Virus record (IMG/VR): IMGVR_UViG_3300008517_000282
Location: 1 to 36,328 of that record
Strand: one strand, 5' to 3'
DNA length: 36,328 nt
From: a virus
Part shown: positions 31,986 through 36,328 of the stretch, in pieces
Position numbering within the stretch: the first letter of the stretch is position 1
How the letters are laid out: each line of letters opens with the position of its first letter
The notes under the pieces: model-generated
What the model saw: the letters and a program-made list of their open reading frames with translations, nothing else
What the model was told of the DNA's origin: nothing
The model's database searches: none
Program-made: the position numbers and the translations under genes

Positions 31986-32373
31986 AATGATCAAAAAACA
32001 TGAAGGTTATCGAAAATTTCCATATAAATGTAGTGCTGGAAAACTAACTATTGGCTGGGGGCATAATTTAGATAATACGGGAATTTCTATAGAAGTAGCA
32101 GAACAAATGTTAGATGAGGATATTGAAAAAGCCTATCAGGATATTCTTTATGTATTTCCAGATTTTTATAGTTATTCGCAAAATAGGCAAGATGCTTTGG
32201 CAAATATGATATTTAACCTTGGTAGGAATGGTTTTTTAAAGTTCAAAAAGATGATTCATGCTATCCATAAAGATGATTGGGAAGAGGCAACAAAAGAGGC
32301 TGAAGATAGCAAATGGCACAACCAAGTAGGCACAAGAGCAATCGAAATTGAAAATTTATTAAAGAAAGGATAG
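31969..32373 (+). CDS. Endolysin, T4-type lysozyme (GH24)
   Basis: The 134-residue muramidase has the T4 lysozyme catalytic pattern: E12 (KKHEGYRKF), C21 and T27 (YKCSAGKLTIGWGHN). The spacing E-x8-C-x5-T matches the E-D-T triad with Cys in place of Asp, a known variant in phage lysozymes. Further GH24 cues are ANMIFNLGRNGFLKF and the SKWHNQVGTRAIEIENLL end. There is no signal or SAR segment, so a holin would be needed for release. It degrades peptidoglycan during lysis. It overlaps the gene at 31806 by 17 bases. Confidence 0.9.
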   Translation: MKKLIKMIKKHEGYRKFPYKCSAGKLTIGWGHNLDNTGISIEVAEQMLDEDIEKAYQDILYVFPDFYSYSQNRQDALANMIFNLGRNGFLKFKKMIHAIHKDDWEEATKEAEDSKWHNQVGTRAIEIENLLKKG

Positions 32374-32434
32374 AGACCTTTATTAACCTTTAACTGGCAT
32401 AAGAAGATGAAAACAATTTTAACAGGAGGATAAG

Positions 32435-32935
32435 ATGAGAACACAAAGCAAAATATACATGGGAATTATGGCTCTCATCTTCATTCTATCTCTTTTTGGG
32501 TGTAAGACAGTCGCTATAAACCAAAGTGAACCAGAATTCAAAACGATTCAATATCAATACAATAAGGATGTATTTTATCCAATAAAAATCCCTGCATTTA
32601 TACCTGATTTTACCAATTATAAAACAAGTCTAAAACTTTTATCAAATTGTTTGGCAATAGTTCACAATTTTTACATTCCTAATAGAGCAATAGATGAGCA
32701 GGGAATACCCGATCATTATAGGTTTCTTGTAAGTGTTTTTGAAGAAGTTGCGCCCGGGATTTTTGCTTTTATGAGCTTTATCGGCGATGAGGCACGATTT
32801 TGGATTTATAATGAAAAGGGGGAACCAGAGGAAACTACAAAGCAAGAGTTTATAAGCTGGTATGAAATATGGGAGATAGAAGCAGCGTACAGAATGTACC
32901 AACAACAATTTGAAGAGAAACCACAAACTATATAA
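32435..32935 (+). CDS. Lipoprotein
   Basis: This 166-residue protein has a type II signal: hydrophobic IYMGIMALIFILSL followed by the lipobox LFGC with C23. Lipid attachment to the outer or inner membrane of a diderm host is expected. The mature part is a mixed alpha/beta protein with aromatic-rich helices and no recognised domain. Position just after the lysozyme hints at a spanin-like or exclusion role, but it is far longer than Rz1-type spanins. AACAGGAGGATAAG precedes the ATG, and the 12-mer AATTTTAACAGG overlaps its leader. Confidence 0.65.
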   Translation: MRTQSKIYMGIMALIFILSLFGCKTVAINQSEPEFKTIQYQYNKDVFYPIKIPAFIPDFTNYKTSLKLLSNCLAIVHNFYIPNRAIDEQGIPDHYRFLVSVFEEVAPGIFAFMSFIGDEARFWIYNEKGEPEETTKQEFISWYEIWEIEAAYRMYQQQFEEKPQTI

Positions 32936-32961
32936 TTAAACTTAAAGAAAGGAGATAAGCC

Positions 32962-33138
32962 ATGATCTGGAAAGTTATAATCATTATCCTATCAACTTTT
33001 GGCTCTATCTGGTTCGGTAGGTTGGCTTGGATAGCCGGACATACTATGGATGATTTTACTTTTTATATTAAAGCACCTTTGGCTATTGTATGTATCTTAA
33101 TCACAATAGGTTTAGGTATTTGGATAGCATTAACTTAA
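32962..33138 (+). CDS. Small two-TM membrane protein (holin-like)
   Basis: The 58-residue product has two hydrophobic segments, KVIIIILSTFGSIWFGRLAW (residues ~4-23) and APLAIVCILITIGLGIWIAL (~38-57), joined by a short polar turn. Size and topology match class II holins. A strong AAAGGAGATAAGCC leader precedes the ATG. It lies within 600 bases of the lysozyme gene. The class is inferred from topology only. Confidence 0.5.
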   Translation: MIWKVIIIILSTFGSIWFGRLAWIAGHTMDDFTFYIKAPLAIVCILITIGLGIWIALT

Positions 33139-33154
33139 AGAAAGGAGGTAAATC

Positions 33155-33328
33155 ATGTTTATTATATTTGCACATTTAATGACTTTTTATAAGCTCTATA
33201 AAACTTTAAGAAGTGGTTATTCTAAATTGCGTCCTATTTTATTGGAATTGGTAAAAGACTCTGCAACCAAAATTGATGATAAGGCTGTGAATGTTTTAGA
33301 TGGGATTTTCTTTCAGGATGATAAGTAA
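33155..33328 (+). CDS. Small protein, 57 residues, N-terminal hydrophobic
   Basis: It has a strong AAAGGAGGTAAATC site before the ATG and encodes MFIIFAHLMTFYKLYKTLRS, GYSKLRPILLELVKDSATKI, DDKAVNVLDGIFFQDDK. The N-terminal ~14 residues could be membrane-associated; the rest is an amphipathic helix. It is the last plus-strand gene before transcription converges. Function unknown. Confidence 0.5.
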   Translation: MFIIFAHLMTFYKLYKTLRSGYSKLRPILLELVKDSATKIDDKAVNVLDGIFFQDDK

Positions 33329-33330
33329 TA

Positions 33331-33450
33331 ATCCTCTACCAAGCGTAGTAGGATCTCTTTCGCTGTCCTTATCATTAAGGGCAGCGATTGCTAAATGACT
33401 AAAGGCAATTGCCGAAAGAATCCCTCACGTCAAATGATATGGGGGATTAT
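33331..33450 (+). ncRNA. Multi-stem structured region between convergent genes, ending in a terminator-like hairpin
   Basis: Hairpin A: ATCCTCTAC (33331-33339) with GTAGTAGGAT (33345-33354). Hairpin B: CGCTGTCCTTA (33361-33371) with TAAGGGCAGCG (33376-33386), 11 pairs with one G.U and a TCAT loop. Hairpin C: ATTGCT (33387-33392) with GGCAAT (33404-33409). TCTTT (33356-33360) can close around B and C with AAAGA (33415-33419). Hairpin D: AATCCCTC (33419-33426) with GGGGGATT (33441-33448), followed by ATTATTTATTAATT. It could act as a terminator complex or as an RNA. Confidence 0.5.
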
Positions 33451-33461
33451 TATTTATTAAT

Positions 33462-33522
33462 TGTTAACGCCTCACATGAGCAGGCGTGGTATTATACGCT
33501 CTGCTCTATGTGATTGTTATAT
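33462..33522 (-). other. attC-like recombination site 1
   Basis: Reading the minus strand: R'' ATATAAC (stop TAA of the next gene overlaps it), AA spacer, L'' TCACATAGAGCA, 19-base centre with GCGT/ACGC pairing, L' TGCTCATGTGA, GGC spacer, R' GTTAACA. L'' differs from the complement of L' by one extra base after 6 bases, as in integron attC sites. Total 61 bp. R'' and R' match the consensus RYYYAAC and GTTRRRY only partly (6/7 and 5/7). Confidence 0.55.
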
Positions 33523-33741
33523 ACCGATTACAATTCCAATTCCTTTTATGATGTATTCATCTATCGGTTCTTCAGTAATGATTACATCCACAATTTCAAA
33601 GGATTGGCCTTTTTTGATTTGTTCTGCTTGAGCCAAAATTTTTGCTCGTTCTTCAGTGAGTGATATTTTGCTATTAATAATATGAATGATAAAAACACAT
33701 GTTTTATCTTTAAACGTGACCTTCCACTTTTTCATATTCAT
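33517..33741 (-). CDS. Cassette-type small protein, unknown
   Basis: This 74-residue protein has alternating hydrophobic strands (WKVTFKDKTCVFIIHIINSK, GQSFEIVDVIITEEP) around a helix (EERAKILAQAEQIKKG) and a hydrophobic end (IIKGIGIVIGI). The ATG follows an AGGAGG by 6 bases. Its stop lies inside the R'' core of attC-like site 1 and its start lies 19 bases after the R' core of site 2, the arrangement of an integron gene cassette about 299 bp long. No family recognised. Confidence 0.6.
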   Translation of the reverse strand: MNMKKWKVTFKDKTCVFIIHIINSKISLTEERAKILAQAEQIKKGQSFEIVDVIITEEPIDEYIIKGIGIVIGI

Positions 33742-33760
33742 TACTTTCCTCCTTTGCTAT

Positions 33761-33821
33761 ATATAACGCTGGGCTTCAGACGGCCCGCTTTTTAGGGCTC
33801 GACTGCAAGCCCTTGTTAGGT
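33761..33821 (-). other. attC-like recombination site 2
   Basis: Minus strand: R'' ACCTAAC (perfect RYYYAAC), AA spacer, L'' GGGCTTGCAG, 23-base centre with a GGCCC/GGGCT inner stem, L' CTGAAGCCC, AGC spacer, R' GTTATAT (one mismatch). L'' carries one extra G after 6 bases relative to the complement of L', the same position as the extra base in site 1. Total 61 bp, as in site 1. It lacks a T-run, so it is not a terminator. Confidence 0.6.
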
Positions 33822-34054
33822 AATACCCATTCCGAATATCCCTCACCTCTACGTGTTTCAATCCCATAGTTATTATCAAGTTCGTTTGCCATTTTTTCCC
33901 ATATATGGCCGTTTGTATCATCGTTATCCCGTAGCCAATTAGACACTCTCACAAAAGCGGCACACGTTGAACACATTGGCATATCATGTGTCTCATGGCC
34001 GTTTTTTGTTTGCCATATCTCAGTAGCTATTTCTCCGCAATACCAACAGTTCAT
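33776..34054 (-). CDS. Cassette-type zinc-ribbon protein
   Basis: The 92-residue protein has C3-x2-C6 (NCWYCGEIA) and C28-x2-C31 (MCSTCAAF), a typical zinc ribbon. The C-terminal ending EWVLPNKGLQSSPKKRAV is partly encoded by attC-like site 2, as often happens with integron cassette genes whose stop lies inside attC. The ATG lies 10 bases downstream of a GTTAGGT core on the minus strand (34064-34070). No strong Shine-Dalgarno. It is possibly a small nucleic-acid-binding protein; that is inference. Confidence 0.6.
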   Translation of the reverse strand: MNCWYCGEIATEIWQTKNGHETHDMPMCSTCAAFVRVSNWLRDNDDTNGHIWEKMANELDNNYGIETRRGEGYSEWVLPNKGLQSSPKKRAV

Positions 34055-34063
34055 AAGTAAGAT

Positions 34064-34121
34064 ACCTAACGTGTGTATCAGCCGCCCGAAGTTTTTTGAG
34101 GGTCGGGTGTATCAGATTGAT
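34064..34121 (-). other. Degenerate third cassette boundary: GTTAGGT core and hairpin
   Basis: GTTAGGT (minus strand, 34064-34070) is a perfect GTTRRRY core, about 303 bp from the boundary at 33767, one cassette length. Next to it lie a CCCGA/TCGGG hairpin (34084-34088 with 34102-34106) and two direct copies of GTGTATCAG. The outer arms are direct rather than inverted repeats, so this is not a full attC; it may be a rearranged one. Confidence 0.3.
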
Positions 34122-34163
34122 ATGTACCAACGGACTTCTTCAAAAATTCTGACATTTTTTCCC

Positions 34164-34508
34164 TTACCCTCCATATCTTACTCTATAATACATTACCGTA
34201 CCCTCAACTGTCCCTATGTTATGAGCTATTTCTTTAACGGATAACATGCCCCTTACATTCCGTGGGATTGCCTTGAATTTATCTAATTTCGTGGGGTGTC
34301 GTTGCCCTTTTGGTTGTATATTAATGCCCTGCTGTCGTAGACGTGCTAATACAACCATGGCGCTCACACCTAATATTTCTTCTATTTTTTGAGAACTGTA
34401 TTTCGGATAGAGTTTCTTCCACATCTGTTTTTCAGTATATGGAGTGTGGTATTTGTCGTTATAACCTTCTGTTATGAATTGCCAGTTGATTGTCATTTGC
34501 TTTTTCAC
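34164..34508 (-). CDS. Protein with two helix-turn-helix-like repeats
   Basis: This 114-residue product has two HTH-like stretches: YSSQKIEEILGVSAMVVLAR then LRQQGI, and LSVKEIAHNIGTVEGTVMYY then RVRYGG. This resembles small phage regulators or DNA-binding proteins. The start is GTG at 34508, overlapping the previous stop as GTGA; an ATG at 34496 is an alternative with the Shine-Dalgarno 11-13 bases upstream. It probably acts in early gene control. Confidence 0.6.
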   Translation of the reverse strand: MKKQMTINWQFITEGYNDKYHTPYTEKQMWKKLYPKYSSQKIEEILGVSAMVVLARLRQQGINIQPKGQRHPTKLDKFKAIPRNVRGMLSVKEIAHNIGTVEGTVMYYRVRYGG

Positions 34509-34687
34509 TCCTCCCTATCCCAATCTTTTATATGTCTTTTCACCGGCTCAGACCCTTTAAGCCATTGGTAATATCCACAACCCTTACACTGCGGGTCCGA
34601 TTGTTGATAATGCCATATGCAAACGTCAATATGTGTCCGGTGTAGTGGTAGATTGTTGTAGGTGCACCATGATTTATTGTCATTCAT
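34505..34687 (-). CDS. Small Cys-rich protein
   Basis: The 60-residue product has cysteines at 8, 23, 34 and 37 with HIDVCIWHYQQSDPQCKGCG, so a zinc-binding fold is likely. It overlaps the upstream gene by 8 bases and the downstream gene by GTGA, in a coupled string. No family recognised. Confidence 0.5.
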   Translation of the reverse strand: MNDNKSWCTYNNLPLHRTHIDVCIWHYQQSDPQCKGCGYYQWLKGSEPVKRHIKDWDREE

Positions 34688-34934
34688 TCTCCTCTGTTCT
34701 CTCCCTCTCCTTCATTATCCTCTCATTATGTTCCCGTATCATTTGAAGTCCATCGGCGTATTCTTTCCATGTTAGTGGCCTTATCTCCCTCTCCTTCTCC
34801 CTCTCCCTCTCCATAAACTCAATCAGGTAATTATTAACTTCCCTGGATACCTGATACACATTGGATACAAGGTCTTTTCCCTTTCGCAACATACCTTCAG
34901 CTATTATTTCTGCGGCTATGTCTTTAGGGGTCAT
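34680..34934 (-). CDS. Small charged helical protein
   Basis: This 84-residue protein is helical and very rich in Glu and Arg (EREREKEREIRPLTWKEYAD, IREHNERIMKERERTEENE), with an N-terminal helix TPKDIAAEIIAEGMLRKG. It is probably a phage early protein. AAGGTGAAGAG precedes the ATG. Function unknown. Confidence 0.5.
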   Translation of the reverse strand: MTPKDIAAEIIAEGMLRKGKDLVSNVYQVSREVNNYLIEFMEREREKEREIRPLTWKEYADGLQMIREHNERIMKERERTEENE

Positions 34935-34943
34935 CTCTTCACC

Positions 34944-35669
34944 TTACGAAAGTAATTTTTGTTTATTTTCTATAATTTTGATGATTTTATCCGGCGACAG
35001 AAAGTCTTTTATTTTTTCATTTAATTGACAGACAGAAGTTAATAGATTAACGAAGAATTCCGCTGCTTCCTCTGTATAATCGATTTCTTTTACCATCTCA
35101 TTGCAGGGTGGCGATATAGAAGCAAAAGAATTTAACCAATGCAAATAGACACCTTCTTTGACTTCTTTATCAATAGGGTAATATTCTGACTTTATTTTGC
35201 CGGATTTAAATTTGTTAGTTTCCTTTTGATAGGAGCGGGCATATACACTAAAGCCAAATGGTTGTGGTTTTGTTGCGTGTTGCTCAACAGTCCCGTCTCT
35301 CCAAGCATAGGAATCTGTTTTTGTCCAATATCTCTGACCATTAGGCACGATGTTGCCATCTACATCTAAACAGTATAAACAGGTCGTTTGAATAACATAT
35401 CGAATGACTATTTTAGTTTCTATCGTTTCTTTGCTGTAATACTCTCTAATAATATCTTTGATATTGTTTTTTAAACCTTCATAAGTATCAGATATAAAAA
35501 AGCCTGATTTCCTCATTCTGTTTTGTTTCAATTCAATACCTACCCCCTGAAAAATTTCAACAATATCCGGCGGTAAAGTAGTTGAAAATTGACCTTCTTT
35601 ATCCACATAGATTTTATAAGTGAAATTTAATTCCTGTTCTTTTATTCTTTCTATTTTAAGCTGTGCCAT
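34944..35669 (-). CDS. Hypothetical early-region protein
   Basis: I do not recognise this 241-residue protein. The N-terminal half has strands (LNFTYKIYVDKEGQFSTTLP, ETKIVIRYVIQTTCLYCLDV), a segment with Trp/Tyr (GQRYWTKTDSYAWRDGT) and a helical C-terminal half (AAEFFVNLLTSVCQLNEKIK). It has no membrane segment. It sits between small genes and the RusA-like resolvase, in the typical DNA-metabolism arm of a phage. A role in recombination or replication is possible from the location only. Confidence 0.5.
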   Translation of the reverse strand: MAQLKIERIKEQELNFTYKIYVDKEGQFSTTLPPDIVEIFQGVGIELKQNRMRKSGFFISDTYEGLKNNIKDIIREYYSKETIETKIVIRYVIQTTCLYCLDVDGNIVPNGQRYWTKTDSYAWRDGTVEQHATKPQPFGFSVYARSYQKETNKFKSGKIKSEYYPIDKEVKEGVYLHWLNSFASISPPCNEMVKEIDYTEEAAEFFVNLLTSVCQLNEKIKDFLSPDKIIKIIENKQKLLS

Positions 35670-35673
35670 TAAT

Positions 35674-35901
35674 TCACCCTGCCACCTTTTTGTTTCGCAA
35701 CGCCTTTAATCTCCTCGCAAGATATCGATAGCTTTGCTCTTTTTTAATAACTTCCTGCATCTGTTTATTGGTAATCGATTCCTGAGCCTCCAGTTGTTTG
35801 ATATAATTAACATCCGAAACAAACTCCCAGACATCTGGACCTAATTTTTCTTTGAGATAGGCTTCCTGGGCTTTAGCAATGTCAAAATTTTTAGAGGTCA
35901 T
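35674..35901 (-). CDS. Small helical protein
   Basis: The 75-residue product is mostly helix (KAQEAYLKEKLGPDVWEFVS, QMQEVIKKEQSYRYLARRLK). The start overlaps the resolvase stop (TATGA), so it is coupled to rusA. No family recognised; it may be a DNA-binding accessory, given its basic C-terminal end (ALRNKKVAG). Confidence 0.5.
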   Translation of the reverse strand: MTSKNFDIAKAQEAYLKEKLGPDVWEFVSDVNYIKQLEAQESITNKQMQEVIKKEQSYRYLARRLKALRNKKVAG

Positions 35902-36328
35902 ATCTCCTCTATCTCAACTTGAGTTGCTGCCTCTAAACCATAAACTTTCATAGCTACTATATGACAGACTTGCGAATCATCTTCCCACAGGAATTTATTG
36001 AGACAATCCTTTACAAACTTGATAAGGTTATCAAGATCGGGTCGTTTATCGTGCCACATCATTTGCCCATCTTCGAGTTTTTTCATATCTTTTTTAGGGG
36101 TATTTTTGGGTATAGGCATAATAAAAGAAACTTTTAAAATGACAGGGCCTTCGATTAGTTTTAATGGTCCGGTAAATAACCCTTGCTCATGTAATTGATG
36201 TTTTGCTTCCCATAACCAACGGCCTTCTTCTGTTTGTTGGTCATTATATGTGCCAACAAAGTTGCCTCGCCTAAAGAAGCGTGGTCTTTTTTTGGCAATT
36301 GGCTTTCCCGGGATGGTTAGATATATAG
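35898..36328 (-). CDS. rusA: RusA-family Holliday junction resolvase (cut by right edge)
   Basis: The frame is open to the right edge, so the N-terminus is missing by a few residues at most. The visible ~143 residues read LTIPGKPIAKKRPRFFRRGN, VILKVSFIMPIPKNTPKKDM, WHDKRPDLDNLIKFVKDCLN, FLWEDDSQVCHI: the RusA layout with the KPDLDNLIK and DD metal-binding acidic residues. RusA enzymes are dimeric, metal-dependent nucleases that resolve four-way junctions. An ATG at 36119 is inside the domain and not a real start. It leads the minus-strand gene string. Confidence 0.85.
   Translation of the reverse strand, partial: IYLTIPGKPIAKKRPRFFRRGNFVGTYNDQQTEEGRWLWEAKHQLHEQGLFTGPLKLIEGPVILKVSFIMPIPKNTPKKDMKKLEDGQMMWHDKRPDLDNLIKFVKDCLNKFLWEDDSQVCHIVAMKVYGLEAATQVEIEEI

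Noticed and set aside
33331-33450. tRNA or tmRNA
   Set aside because: The stems do not form a cloverleaf with a TPsiC arm (no GTTCRA) and no CCA-type acceptor end is seen.
33462-33821. Reading the two inverted repeats as ordinary terminators for the minus-strand genes
   Set aside because: Neither is followed by a T-run on the minus strand, and both share an exact 61-bp arm/spacer geometry with an extra base at the same place.

Overview
The window looks like part of an A+T-rich genome of a long-tailed, probably siphovirus-like bacteriophage (Caudoviricetes), either free or as a prophage. The evidence is a neck and tail morphogenesis order (tail completion protein, tail terminator, major tail protein, G/GT tail chaperones with a -1 frameshift, very long tape measure, hub-like proteins, tail fibres), then a lysis block, then an oppositely oriented cluster ending in a RusA-type resolvase. 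No sheath gene is visible. Signal peptides, a lipobox protein and a T4-type lysozyme suggest a diderm (Gram-negative type) host. No tRNA, integrase, terminase or capsid gene is inside the window.

Layout. (1) 2-5689: a block of virion-unrelated enzymes: three SAM methyltransferases, a GT-A and a GT-B glycosyltransferase, a B12-domain radical SAM enzyme and small unknowns. It precedes the neck genes, so it probably sits between head and tail modules. (2) 5670-9553: neck and early tail genes, interrupted at 7077-8092 by three small accessory genes, two of them zinc-ribbon-like. (3) 9558-20049: tape measure and distal tail/hub proteins. (4) 20059-31028: a segment preceded by a good sigma70-type promoter, made of small tail-tip and fibre proteins mixed with a second enzyme island (GT-B/methyltransferase fusion, two GT-A, one GT-B, a GHKL ATPase) and a Ser/Glu-repeat protein. 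(5) 31025-33328: export and lysis genes, with their own promoter at 31710-31738. (6) 33331-33450: a strongly folded intergenic region where the two transcription directions meet. (7) 33462-36328, minus strand: small genes of the opposite arm, ending in a rusA cut by the right edge.

The most unusual signals are: two 61-bp sites on the minus strand with the same internal geometry as integron attC recombination sites, delimiting two roughly 300-bp gene cassettes; a glycosyltransferase/methyltransferase island built around a Ser/Glu-repeat structural-type protein; a GHKL ATPase embedded among fibre genes; a textbook -1 frameshift signal (A AAA AAC plus a 10-bp stem) in the tail chaperone gene; and a leader hairpin that could hide the Shine-Dalgarno sequence of the major tail protein. 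Gene functions are inferred from motifs read by eye; no database search was possible.
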